Positions 1-11,209 of a stretch of 64,000 nucleotides of DNA are shown one piece after another. The stretch covers positions 61,586,336 to 61,650,335 of the forward strand of contig OY997592.1 in the NCBI GenBank assembly GCA_963921825.1, given 5' to 3'. Source of the stretch: Erodium maritimum (lineage: Eukaryota; Streptophyta; Magnoliopsida; Geraniales; Geraniaceae). The notes beneath the pieces are model-generated. The model worked only from the letters and a program-made list of their open reading frames with translations. It did not search any database and was not told the DNA's origin. Position numbers and translations under genes: made by a program. How positions within the stretch are numbered: the stretch's first letter is position 1; each line of letters opens with the position of its first letter.

Positions 1-424
1 AACCCATAAGAAGGCAAAATGACATAATAAGGACAAGTTCAATGTGGTTGATGTTCATGTTAACGCATGGTGGATGGAATATGGTTCTTCAATCCATGTT
101 TCAGCATAAATGCAGGAAACGAGCAATGCATTTATTAAAGTAACAAAGTGCGCTCAGTGCTAAATATGTTGAAACGTGCCAAATAACTTTATCTAGTGAT
201 TATTTGTTAACTTTGCATGATACATTCTTTGTGCTTGGATTTCCCAAGAATTTGATATTTATATCTAGACTATTGCCTTGGGTTATGCCTTTGATTTCCG
301 TGACACATCAAATAAATTTATTTAATGAATTTGATGTTGAGGGAAATGGTATTATGTGCAATAGTTTATTTATGATGAATGTGCAAAGTAACACCACTAA
401 ATCAGTTATGCAAATGGAAACTGG

Positions 425-1180
425 CACAAAACGATGCGTTGAAAATGAGGAATCTTCTATGTTGTGGCATCGGAGATTGAGACATATCTCGATGGATGAA
501 ATCAAGATATTAGTAAAGAAGGAGTACTTAGTACTCTAGACTTTTCTGATTTCGAGGTTTGTGTGGATTGCATAAAGGGAAAGCAAACCAAGATATCCAA
601 GAAGGGTGCACATTGAAGATTCAAATTACTTGAAATCATCCATACAATTATTTGCTATCCCGACATGGATATGAAAAGTAGTCTGAAATACTTTATTTCC
701 TTTATTGATGACTTCTCATGATACATGTATGTCTATATCCTTCACCACAAAAGTGAAGCATTAGACGTATTTAAGATTTTCAAAGCAGAAGTTGAAAATC
801 AATGTGAGAAGAAAATCAAGAATGTCAAGAGTGACAAAGGAGAAGAGTACTACGGTAGATACAACGAAGGTGGTCAAACATCGGGTCCGTTCGCTAAGTT
901 TCTTCCGGAGCATGGAATAGTTGCTCAATACACCAGTCCAGGATCTCCTAGTGAGAAAGGTGTAGCTGAAGGTAAAAACCGGACCTTGATGGAGATGGTG
1001 AGGAGTATGCGTAGTAATGTGCATCTCCCATTATTCTTGTGGACTAATGCACTTAAGACGATTGTGTACATATTAAACTGTGTTCCAACCAAGTCTGTTT
1101 CAAGACACTTTCTGAATTATTCAAGGGTTGAATACCATGTTTACACCATGTACGCATATGGGGATACCCGTCTGAAGTGA
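425..1180 (+). pseudogene. copia GAG-pre-integrase and integrase core (broken)
   Basis: Around 425-540 the frame reads LWHRRLRHIS, the His-containing zinc-binding start of copia integrase. After a broken stretch, the frame at 725-1180 shows the core: VKSDKGEEYYG carries the middle Asp and GVAEGKNRTLMEM the Glu of the D,D-E triad. The first Asp lies near 700 in a damaged part (FIDDFS). Stops and frame changes between the pieces rule out a working polyprotein. Confidence 0.88.
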
Positions 1181-1435
1181 AGATGTATAACCCACAAGGA
1201 AATAAACTGGATCCTAGAACCCGTAGCGGTTATTTTGTTGGATATGCGGAACGATCCAATGTATACAGATTTTACTGTCCATCTCATAGCACCAGGATTG
1301 TGGAATCAAGAAATGCGAAGTTTCTTAAGAATGATTTGATCAGTGGGAGGAATTAGTTGCAGAGCTCAAATTCTAAAACTATTACTGAGCAACCTCCTAC
1401 ATTAGTCGATCAAATCGTTGTAGTTAGAGTTCAAA

Positions 1436-2760
1436 TTGAGATTGGTCTCTAACTTTCCACATGTTGATAATGATCTAGTAAATCAAGTTGTTCAGGAAGA
1501 ACCTTTGGTCAATGAACAACTAGTTGGTCAACCTGATCCTCAGGAAAATGTTGATCCAACATTAAGGAGATCTACTAGAATGAGGAAATCAACAATCCAT
1601 GGGGACTACTATGTGTATCTGCAAGAATTAGACTTTAATGTCGGAGCCGAAAATGATCTTGAGACGTTTTTCCAAGCCATAAGTTGTAATGAATCGAGTC
1701 AATGGTATGATGCTATGAATGATGAAATGAATTCGAAGGCATCGAATGAAGTTTGGGATCTTGTCGAGTTACCTAAAGGGGCGAAAGCCATTGGATGTAA
1801 ATATGTCTTTAAAACCAAGAAAGATTCATCCGGTAACATCGAGAGATATAAGGCCAAACTATTTGCCAAAGGATTTAATCAAAGGAAGGAATCGATTACA
1901 AAGAGACTCTTTCTCTTGTATCAAAGATAGATTCGTTTCGGGTAATCATGTCATTAGTTGCATACTTTGACTTTGAATTACAACAAATGGATGTAAAAAC
2001 GGCATTTCTAAACGGAGAACTAAAGGAAGAGGTGTTCATGAAACATTTATTTTCCTGAAGGATTCACCTCTAGTAATAGTGGGCATTTAGTTTGCAAGCT
2101 TTAAAGATCAATCTACGGTTTGAAACAAGTCTCACGTCAATGGTATTTGAAGTTTCATGACGTTATTTCTTCATTCGGTTTCGAAAAAAAATGTTATGGA
2201 TAATTGTATATACCATAAGGTTAGTGGGAGCAAGATTTGTTTCCTGATATTATACGTAGGTGATATCTTGCTTACTAGTAACGATAGGAATATGATTTTG
2301 AGGTGAAACAATCTCTATCCAAGAACTTTGATATGAAAGATTTAGGTGATGCATCTTACGCCATTGGGATATAGATACATCACGATAGAGTAGTCGGTAC
2401 TCTGGGTATGTCTTAAGAGACATACAACAACAAAGTTTTGGAAAGTTTTCAGATGATAGATTGTTCACCCAATGTAGCTCCTATTGTGAAATGCAATAAA
2501 TTCTGCTTAAACCAATGTCCGAAAAAAATGGCATGGAACAGGAACAAATGAGGAACATTCCCTATGCTTCAGCTATTGGAAGCTTAATGTATGCATATGT
2601 CTGAACTAGAACAGATATTGCATTCATTGTGGGTATGTTGGGAGATATCAAAGTAATCCAGGCATTAAGCACTGGAAAGCTGCAAAGAAGGTATTGTGTT
2701 ACCTTAAGGGGACTCGAGATTACATGCTAGTATATAGACGAATGAACAATCCGGAAGTGA
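1436..2760 (+). pseudogene. copia reverse transcriptase (broken; catalytic YVDD reads YVGD)
   Basis: The frame from 1436 enters the copia RT domain (RVT_2 type): MNDEMNSKASNEVWDLVELP, then GCKYVFKTKKD and ERYKAKLFAKGF. Later fragments in other frames include MDVKTAFLNGEL near 1990. At 2244-2280 the polymerase box reads LILYVGDILLTSND: the first Asp of the YVDD signature is Gly (codon GGT at 2259-2261). With several frameshifts and stops, this RT would be dead even if the frame were intact. Confidence 0.88.
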
Positions 2761-2779
2761 TCGGTCATTCTGATTCCGA

Positions 2780-3215
2780 CTTTGCTAGCTGTGTTTTAGA
2801 TACCTTTTTATGTTGGCTAGTGGAGCTGGGTCGTGGAGAAGTGGCAAACAGTCCTTGACTGCTACTTCTACCATGGAAGCCGAGTTCTTGTCTTGTTTCG
2901 AGACTACTTTTTCATGGTGTATGGATTAAGGGTTTCATTTCCAAGTTTAGAATCGTGGATTCTATTAGCAAGCCCCTAGAGCTGTATTACGATAATACAG
3001 CTGTTGTGTTCATGGTTAAGAACCACAAAAGTGGAAGTCGAAATGAGCATATCGACATTAAGTATTTAGCCTTAAGAGAGCATGTGAAAGACAAAATGGT
3101 TATCATTAAGAATATCAGTACTGACTTAATGATAGCGGATCCTCGGACAAAAGGCATGCCACCAGGAAAATTTGAGGATCATGTTAAGAGTAAGGGACTT
3201 GGTTCCCAGATGTAA
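2780..3215 (+). pseudogene. copia RNase H, 3' end of pol
   Basis: The open frame at 2955-3215 (86 codons) begins inside RNase H. It reads LYYDNTAVVFMVKN and EHIDIKYLALREHV, the familiar copia stretch in which the catalytic Asp and His occur, then IADPRTKGMPPGKFEDHV, the normal end of copia pol. The upstream part (TMEAEFLSCFE near 2872-2905) is in a shifted frame. The stop at 3213-3215 lies about 300 bp before the LTR. Confidence 0.85.
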
Positions 3216-3500
3216 ACTCTTCGTTATTGGAACGATGTTTGTCTTTTGAAACTCTTGTTGTAATAATGATGATTATTTATAAAATGTGTACACATTCGGT
3301 ATATGATTAAGTTGGTTAATCATGAAATCATCGATTAAGTTTGGACCAAGAATGAACATTGGGTTTATTCATAAAGTATAAGAAACACGTGCATTGTGAT
3401 ACATGGGAGGTACTACTTGTTTATATTAAAAGGACATACCGCCATGATTCATGCATTTGGGTTTCTTATTATGTTTGGCATTGAGACATTAACATTGATC

Positions 3501-3511
3501 AAGTGGGAGAA
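3501..3511 (+). other. polypurine tract next to the 3' LTR
   Basis: AAGTGGGAGAA lies directly upstream of the LTR start TGTAAG. A purine run ending in GGGAGAA just before TGT is the usual plus-strand primer site of plant copia elements. Confidence 0.8.
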
Positions 3512-3872
3512 TGTAAGATTAATTCTCTAAATGATATCATATGGTTTATGATCAATGTATGTTGGTCCAATTGCCAAAGTGTGTGATGTTTCACATATAT
3601 CATTTTCTATTATCACACCTATTGATGGATAGTTGTGATGCTTCAGAAAAATGTTATTTAAGTCTCATATTGGTCCCCAAGTCCACACTATCTGATTTTA
3701 CTCATACACCATCTAGAGAGACAGATAAAGAGTGGGAGGACTTGGAAGATCAAGACTTTGGATCTTCAAAAACTTCTTCTCCAAGGAAAACAATGGTTGG
3801 AGGTTAGTGATTATATTTCCGTGTTTTTAATGCTTAAGCATGTTTGTTTGATCACATGATTAAGTGTTTACA
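3512..3872 (+). repeat. 3' LTR of the copia element (361 bp)
   Basis: The LTR starts TGTAA right after the polypurine tract. I place its end at TTACA (3868-3872), giving a perfect 5 bp terminal inverted repeat TGTAA/TTACA. The 3' boundary is inferred because the partner LTR is outside the window. The 88-codon frame inside (3541-3807) has no recognisable domain and is not annotated as a gene. Confidence 0.7.
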
Positions 3873-4059
3873 GGGCGGTCCACTCACCCCTCTCTCTATC
3901 TAGATTTCTCGCTCGGGACGGAGATGGGACAAATGGGACGCTCATGTGTCGTCACCAACGAAGTGCACTACCAAAGAGGAAAACGATTTTGTAAGCAGAG
4001 GTTTGGTGGGAGTAAAGTTGGTTCACGCAACTTATGGAGGCTCCTCTGTCTGCTAATTA

Positions 4060-4289
4060 GAGCATCTCCAATCCAAGACTGATATGTGACTGAAAGAGGA
4101 GGCTGAAAGCAAAAGTAAGAAAGATAAATTATTAAAATATAGCTATCAACCGGAGGTAGCTAACCGCCAACGCTTTCAGCCAGCTGATACAAAAAATGGA
4201 GAAAAAGCACTTGCTTTTTCCTTTCAGCCTCGTAGCTGCAAAACAATTTTCCTTTCAGCCAACAACCATGTTAATGATTGGAGATGCTC
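4060..4289. mobile_element. PIF/Harbinger (Tourist)-type MITE, 230 bp
   Basis: The terminal inverted repeats GAGCATCTCCAATC (from 4060) and GATTGGAGATGCTC (to 4289) match perfectly. They are flanked by the duplicated trinucleotide TTA at 4057-4059 and 4290-4292. A TTA duplication with GAGCATCTCC ends is typical of Tourist-type MITEs mobilised by Harbinger transposases. There is no coding capacity, and the interior is AT-rich with short inverted segments around CTTTCAGCC. Confidence 0.85.
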
Positions 4290-4292
4290 TTA

Positions 4293-5520
4293 GTGAGGGT
4301 CCATGTGGTAATCATGGAGATGACGTCTGTGGAAGAACAACAATGGTCCAGTAGGGGAGACCCATGGTTTGATTTTTGGAGCTCAAATGAGGACTGCTAC
4401 GAGTTCACTAGACCGAATGAGATACCACAACATGCGTCACTAACGAGGTCAGATTTCAATCTACGATCTGTGCGGCTGACAACCACGTTCAAGCTATTAT
4501 CCTTAGCTTAACGAGCCTTATGATCAGCCTTAACACCACTCTACCTTGTTTAACCTATTAACTTAGCTTAACAAGCTTAGATGATACACTTGCGAAAGCT
4601 TAAATAAATAACAAAAGCTAGTGGAAAACAAAAGAACATGAGAAAGAGTTTTTGGTCTAAAAAAAAGCTTTTGCATAAAGGAAATGATGAATGAATTGGT
4701 GATTTACAACTAAGGGGTTCGGCCCCTATTTATACTACTCTAGCCAAGATCACTACGATCTTGGATAACAACAACAAAGAGTTTCAATCCGATCTTCCTT
4801 TCGAAACATTCTTATCCTTATCTCGGATCATCCTTATCTCTATCTTGGACACTTCTTATCCTTATCCTTATCCAACAAAGAGACCTCATCCGATCCTCCT
4901 TTGGAATCTACCTCATCCCTCCAACGAGACCAAGTCAGCGAAAACTTCTTCCTTTTTCCCTCTGGGTCGTGCCTCCCCTCCATTGGGTTGGGCCTAATTA
5001 TCTCTTGGCCCGATCACATATCACTCTTGGGCCGGGCCCATTTCTCCCTTAGTTCTCTTTTGGACTTGCCCCTTGTTGTGCTCCTTATGTCCAAACGCTC
5101 ATAATTAGCGCGACCTAGTCAATGCGCGCACCCAATTCTCACGTCCGGCCCATCGAGCCCATTTTTACACGCCAAGCTTGAGCTCGCACACAGTTTGTTG
5201 CCCCAGCCTACGCGCGTAGTCCTCCCGCCTGCGTCCAGGACCGAGGCCCAGTGTGGCCAAACTCTCGGTCCGTGACATCCCCCATCAAAGCGAGCGCTTG
5301 TCCCCAACGCTCGACCCTTAACGCCAAGTCCTTGGTCATTCTTGCTTCTGCTTTGTGGTTCCTTCTCATGATCTCTTTGCACCACCATAAGTGATTGAGA
5401 CGATCCTTTCTTTGAATCTGATGCATACGCTGAAGTCCTCGTTCTCCGATCTGCTCCCCTCGGAGTGAACCACGCTGAATCGTCGCCGAAATTGTGTATT
5501 TGATACCAAGCCAATTGTAG
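4293..5520 (-). other. LTR-retroelement debris, minus orientation
   Basis: On the minus strand this stretch has a TATAAATAG promoter-like box (4726-4734 on +) and two PBS-like strings resembling the initiator-tRNA-Met primer site: TGGTATC near 4421-4427 and TGGTATCAAATAC near 5496-5508. The minus frame 5514-5119 (131 codons, beginning MAWYQIHNFGDD) follows the second PBS-like site, as a gag leader would, but I recognise no gag motif. No paired LTRs were found. The best reading is one or two nested, decayed LTR elements. Confidence 0.4.
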
Positions 5521-5748
5521 TTGTTATGACTTCAACCTAAAATTTTGTCGTCGACGAGGAAGAAGCTCGATACAATTTCGTTAGGATCTGAATCTCATAA
5601 AAACAATCTGAAGCCAATTTATTGAAGAACACTGAATTATAAACTACTTGTATTATAATCTCTCAGCTTCACAAGCTGAGAGTCATCTCCAACCTAATTC
5701 AACAGACAGACTAAATACCCTAAACCTCTGTCTCATCCTCCTTTTTTA

Positions 5749-6144
5749 GGGAAAACACCAAGAAACAACTATGGTCTGACTTTATAGTACAAAATACAAC
5801 TATAGAGTATTTTATCGACCAAATCACATCGTCTCGAAACTTAAACTCCAAAAACCATAAACATCCGTCTAAAAATAGACGACCCGTTAACCGCGTGATG
5901 GGAAAACACCAAGAAACAACTATGGTTTGACTTTATATTGCAAAATACAACTATAGAGTTATGACTGAAACTGAGGGCATTTTGGTCTTTACACCTACGC
6001 TGTTAACGGGCCGTCTAAATTTTGACAGATTTTTATGGTTTTTGAAGTTTAAGTTTCGGGACGATGTGATTTGATCGACAAAATTCTCTATAGTTGGATT
6101 TTGAGCTATATAGTCGAATCATAGTTGTTTCTTGGTGTTTTCCC
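5749..6144. mobile_element. Mutator-type MITE with long inverted arms, 396 bp
   Basis: Two arms of about 145 bp run GGGAAAACACCAAGAAAC... (from 5749) and ...GTTTCTTGGTGTTTTCCC (to 6144), meeting near GTTAAC at 5886-5891 and 6001-6006. The 9 bp flanks CCTTTTTTA (5740-5748) and TCTTTTTTA (6145-6153) agree at 8 of 9 positions, as expected of a Mutator target duplication. An extra direct copy of the terminal ~50 bp begins at 5900 inside the loop. There is no ORF. It lies about 250 bp upstream of the next gene's start codon. Confidence 0.85.
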
Positions 6145-6390
6145 TCTTTTTTATCCTGCCTTGCTCACTGAGCTCTACTCAAAAGAGAGAAGATAACGTT
6201 GATTTGATTGATACCCAACAAAACGACGTAGCACAACTCATTTGCACCTCAATCCTGACAAGTTACAGAACGACAGCGTTTCGATGAACGACCGGCCAGA
6301 AGTTAAACGACAATACTAGTGTCTTCTTCGTTCATCTATCTTCAAGTTTCGGTACAGATACATTCCCTCTCTAGAACCAGAGAATCCAAC

Positions 6391-9300
6391 ATGCAGCTGT
6401 CAAGTTTGAGCATTTCCCAAACACTCACAACTAACCCCCAATTTCTAGGGTTTCAACACTCACTCTCCAACAACCCCATCTTCTTCTCTTCGTCCTCCTC
6501 TGCTTCTAAACCCAGAAGAAACCCTAACAGACCCATCGTTGTTGCCCAGAACCAGAAGCGCCAGAATCCACGCAACAACAAAAATATAAAATTGAAGGGG
6601 AAGAAGGACAATGTATGGAGCATCGACAACGAGCTCGCTATGGCCTCGTCGGAGGACAAGCCGAGCGGCAACAGAGGTCGGCGCGAAAAGGGAAAGAGAC
6701 TTCCTAAAGGAAAGGGGATCAAAGGTGATCGAGTATTGGTCTCTGGAGCCATGTTAATGGAAGTTGAAACTGTTCTCCAGGCTCAGGTACTTACCGTTCT
6801 ATGAATTTTGCTTATGCTGAATGTTTGGCGGCTGGTACTAACCCGGTGAAGGAGGTGAGAGTGTAAAATTTTGTCAAATCCCTTAAACTTGTTCTGGATG
6901 ATGTGAACTGACTGGACTTAATTTGAAAAATCAAAGGTTGTGTATGTATTTGATGCATTCTGTTATTGACTTCATCCATTTGTTGTCTTGGAGCTGTATT
7001 TGGAATGATTATCTCACTGAGAGAATCCAGAAAGAATTTGACTTGAAGTTGAAAGTTCTATTATAAAATACAGTTACATTTTAACTAAGGTACTTGAATG
7101 GTAGTTTCTAGATGTAATTGTAACTGGATAGTCATGAATTCAGCTATTAGCTTCCTGAAAAATCAAGTTTTAAGGAATTTAGAGTAAGTAAACTTCTTCT
7201 GTCTTTATTGACGGCATATAGAGTAGTATATCATAATCAAGAGCAGTTATGATGGTGAGTAAGAGGTGTATCAAATATGGATTAGTTTGGATCTGATTAA
7301 ACTTGCACTCTGCCGTATTTTTATGCTGTCTCACATTAAGAAGAGTAATAAGAGTCAGGTTCCGCTTTGCTTATCACAAATAGGTTTTATTTTATGCGGT
7401 AAAATAAAATAAAATTGATATTAAGTTATATGAAATGAATAAGTGGGGCAAATTGAGCTATGCAATTTCAGTTGATGCCTCCTAATCATTTAATGCACAC
7501 TGTTTGTGTAGTTTGCTGTTTATTCTGAATGTTTGGCTGCTGAGAATATAAATGAAAAATGAAATCTGTGTAGTCTGTTGTTTTGTTAACGATGAATGTG
7601 CTTGGTTGCTGAGAACATGAAGGAAAGTGATCAAATGGTTTGTATAGACTACACTGTTCTTTTGAGTTGTGCCCTTTTGGATTTTGTTTATGGTGTATGT
7701 TTGGTTGATGCGAAAATGAAATAGAACTAGCGTTTACTAATAGACTATATGATTTGGTTATATTAAACTGCTATTTTAAAGCTGTACACTTGTAATGATC
7801 TAATGGGTGCAGTTTTCCCTGTTATGTTGGATTTCATGGCTTTGTTTATACAATATGGCGTGGAAAAGAAATGTATTGAGCTTCATAAGAATAAAGAAGG
7901 TGCTTTTCTGTTTAGGAACCAGTTATAATACCAATGTGGAACACATTTGCTAGTAGTGTAAGTGGCATATGGAAAGGTGTGGGGGCGGCTTTTTCTCCCA
8001 TGAATGCTGAAATGGAGCCTCTTGGTGTGGGAAAGAAGGGTGAATACCTCTATGACTGCTACACTCTCTCTCACATTGAGGCAGTGCCGTCCCAGTCTTT
8101 AAGGGAATCATCACAAATTCAAAGGAAGACCAATTGGGTCACTCTGAATCCTCATGGTGAAATACGACAGCAAGAGCAGCGTAAAGATGAAGATGCATAT
8201 TTGCCCTCAAAGGCTGTGACAGATATGGTTTTGCCTGATTTTCACTCTTTTGATTTTGCCACTAGTGATGTGATGGAAGAAGATGTCATGGGCAATGAGC
8301 CCGGTCTTGTTTTTTTTGAGGTACAATTTGTTTCCTTCTCTCTTCATTTAATGCTCAATATCTAATCAAAATTATTTTTTCAATGCTTGTTCGTCTTATA
8401 TTGTCTAACTAACATTTTCTGTTCGTGAGACCAAATCTGAAGCTTTCTAGTGATATATCTTTATATGTCTTAGTCTCATATATCTCCAATTGTTGTAGTT
8501 GGTGATAATAATAGATCTTTATGATGCCCTTCCAGTTCCAATTCCATTCAAGCTCCTAGCTGCTAGCATTAGGATGACTTGAATTTTGGTGTCCAGATAA
8601 AGTGGAAAGTTACATTAATGAAAAACATATTTTAAAACTGTAAATGTTTGGTTATTTGGTATTAACAATTTTACATTATCTTTTCATTTAACATATAGTA
8701 TCAGTTCCCAAATCATGCAAGCCATGCATAGGATGAACATGAAAATGGAAGAATGTCTTCCATGCTATGAATTATATTAAAGAGATTTCTCTAGTCGTGG
8801 CTTTTCAGAAAAAGGAGATCTATATTAATCTTGTTTTGTGACAATTATATATTTTGTCCATTCTCACGTTGCTGATTATATCTGTTCATGAAAAATGATT
8901 TGATTTATTTCAGGATGGATCATATTCTCGGGGTCCACTGGATATTCCAGTTGACGAAGGTGATGACTCGACGTATTTCCTTCCTACAACTTTCCAGTTT
9001 GAACAGGTATGCTGTATATTCAGCTCTGCACATTTTAATGGAACACTTCAACTTAACACATGCTTGGACCTTTTATTGGCTATAGATTAGTCTACTGATT
9101 GGAATAAAAAAAAATATCTACTGTTTCTTGTGGAGAACTTCTATTATACCATTATGAATCAATTAACAGCACACATTTTTTTTTAATGTAAACACTGTAT
9201 ATATATATCAACCATGAAGATATACATAACAACTATTGATTCAACATTGAATGAGCCAATTTCACGTACTACTTAACAACCAAACTGGAACAGCATCAAC

Positions 9301-10980
9301 AACATACACATGGGATAACCCCAAACATAACAACTGCAATACACTTACATATACAATATTTAAATATAACAATTATATACATACACATACATATATATAC
9401 ACACACACAATTCCAACCCCACCCACCCACTAGGGTTCATACTCCTAACCTCAAGGAAGTGAGGAGCCCACTTGACCACCAGGCCCAAGACCCCGTGGGC
9501 ACTAAGAGCATCTCCCATGTAAATAGCCCAGCCTGGGCTTTTCCGGGGTCAAACAATGGGAATAGCCCAAAGTGGGTGAATAGGATTATCCATTATTATT
9601 TTCTCAACATTATTCATTTGTTTAAACAAAAATCGTGGAAATATAAATAGAGTGGATATTTTTTTCAAGTTGTTTGAAATTCATAAATTGAATAAATAAA
9701 AAGATTTCATACAATTTTTCTTTCAAATGGTTCAAAATACAGAAACAATAGAAATAAAACAACCATCGTAGTTGTTTTTCAAATGGTTTAAAATTCAGAA
9801 GTTATAATAAAACAAATTGTGGTAGTTATCAAATTGCTTTTTTTTTATAAAAAAAATTGATGATACATGTGCTCCTGTGGGGCCCATACTTCTCCACTTT
9901 GCATTCTTCCTATGTCGCCCAGGCTATTGTGCCCTTGCCCACGCAATTCCTGCGGGTAGCTTCGCCCACACAACTGATTCACCCAGGCCAGTCAGTGAAA
10001 TTGGGCTATTCACCCAGTGAGATTAGTCCGCATTGGAGATGGTCTAATGGCACACTTTTGATTGACCACACTTTTGTTTCTGATTATGAGTTTCCATCTG
10101 CTGCTGTATAAACTTCATGTAAACTATACCTCTCAAAAGAATGAGCTACTCTAAGAATGTTCTTGTTCATTGGGTGATCAGCTTATGTGCTCTTTGTATT
10201 ATTGTATAGTTAGGTTTTTTTTTTCTGAGAAGAGTGGTCACAATCTCGAGTTAAGTACATGATGATAAATTTAATTCTGTGTTGCTGCCATGCCCAGTGC
10301 TTGGTTAAAGGCTGCCACAAAAGGCTCCGCATTGTTCATACTATTGATTTCAATGATGGGGGTGCAGACATCCAGATACTGAGAGTTGCCATTTATGAGG
10401 AACAATGGGCCAGTCCTGCAAATTTTCCTGATGAAAGGTATCTTATGCGTAATACTGTTCATCTTATATCATATTTATTCACACCTTTGGCCTTATTTTC
10501 ATAGAAAACAAACTTCTCTCCTTATCCATCTTAAGCAGTGATACAGAATTCGATCTAAAGCCATTTTCTCAGAGGAAAAGAACAAAGCCATCAGAGCTTG
10601 CTGGGTCCTGGAAGGTATTTGAGACGAGCGCAACCCCGATATATGGCGAGGAGACGACATCAGCCGAGAGCAACAATGCTCCGTATGTGTACTTCTGCAC
10701 AGAAAACTTAAAGAAAAGGGGGTTGCCGGGGAATCCAATCTATTTCAGGGAGGAAGAGGTGTTGGACATGCAAGATGTGACGGTCCTCTGGCTTCCAGGG
10801 GGAGTCACTGCCTATGTTGACATAAAGAAAGATGGTGTGTTGTGCATTGGGGTTGGGTGGTACTCAGATGAAGGAATGAACCAAGTTATGGAAAGGGACT
10901 ATGGGGTTGATGGAAAGGTCAAGGAGGTTCGATGGAAGTCTGAGGTCAAGAGAAGGTGGCCCGATCCATTACCTGTATAG
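6391..10980 (+). CDS. Plastid-targeted protein with two calycin/lipocalin-like segments (5 exons, 491 aa)
   Basis: The exons 6391-6786, 7916-8320, 8914-9006, 10298-10437 and 10539-10980 join in frame with GT-AG introns. The start ATG at 6391 gives a Ser/Thr-rich, acid-poor N-terminus (about 60 residues) typical of a chloroplast transit peptide; an upstream GTG reading was rejected. A basic linker (residues 60-115) follows. GIWKG near residue 149 and AGSWKVFE near 366 resemble the GxW strand that opens calycin barrels, suggesting two barrel-like domains. The arrangement recalls cyanobacterial/plastid DUF3598 proteins; that assignment is from memory and needs a profile search. Function unknown. 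Intron 3 (9007-10297) carries a SINE-like sequence and a 539 bp MITE. Gene structure is well supported, family only moderately. Confidence 0.85.
9420..9502 (-). repeat. SINE-like element in intron 3 of the plastid-protein gene
   Basis: On the minus strand the sequence runs from TAGTGCCCAC through GGTGGTCAAGTGG (9468-9480, like a Pol III box A) to GTATGAACC (9433-9441, like a degenerate box B) about 30 bp on. A related 38 bp stretch occurs at 61931-61968. Two dispersed copies of a box-A-bearing sequence point to a tRNA-derived SINE family. The tail merges into an AC/AT microsatellite at about 9330-9415, so the 3' end is unclear. Confidence 0.5.
9506..10044. mobile_element. PIF/Harbinger-type MITE, 539 bp, in intron 3
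   Basis: The ends GAGCATCTCCCATG and CATTGGAGATGGTC are imperfect inverted repeats (12 of 14), flanked by TAA at 9503-9505 and 10045-10047. The terminal motif GAGCATCTCC is shared with the MITE at 4060-4289, but this copy is longer and its interior differs. The 84-codon frame at 9857-10111 crosses the right end and is chance. Confidence 0.8.
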
Positions 10981-11209
10981 ATTTTGGCGTAGGTAATGTA
11001 TGTGTTACTACGAACTAGTGTATAGTTACTCCTTGTCTTAAGCTTATGTAATAATGAGTATTGTGCCCAAAACCAAGAGTGTAATGCATCTTTTTTTGTC
11101 ATTTATCTTTCATTTAACTTGAATATGAAATTGAAGGATTTTGTTTTTGTCCATGTAGTTGTAAATACATTTGTGAAATTAAGATTCCCTCAATAAGAAT
11201 ATCAAGGAA
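10981..11209 (+). other. 3' untranslated region of the plastid-protein gene
   Basis: This AT-rich stretch follows the TAG at 10978-10980. It contains AATAATG and AATATGAAA strings that could serve as plant polyadenylation signals. I see no further exon. The first repeat begins near 11210. Confidence 0.4.

Larger units (their letters stand above)
1..3872 (+). mobile_element. Ty1/copia retrotransposon, 5'-truncated by window edge, degenerate
   Basis: Translated pieces appear in the copia order: GAG-pre-integrase, integrase, copia-type reverse transcriptase, RNase H, polypurine tract, 3' LTR. The 5' LTR, PBS and most of gag lie outside the window. The pol reading frame is broken by many stops and frameshifts, so the copy is inactive. 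Integrase before RT is what separates copia from gypsy elements. A target duplication cannot be checked without the left end. Confidence 0.93.

Noticed and set aside
1436..3215. Intact copia polyprotein
   Set aside because: Multiple stops, frameshifts and the YVGD change show it is dead.
9330..9420. Microsatellite as a functional element
   Set aside because: An AC/AT simple repeat beside a SINE-like tail; ordinary.
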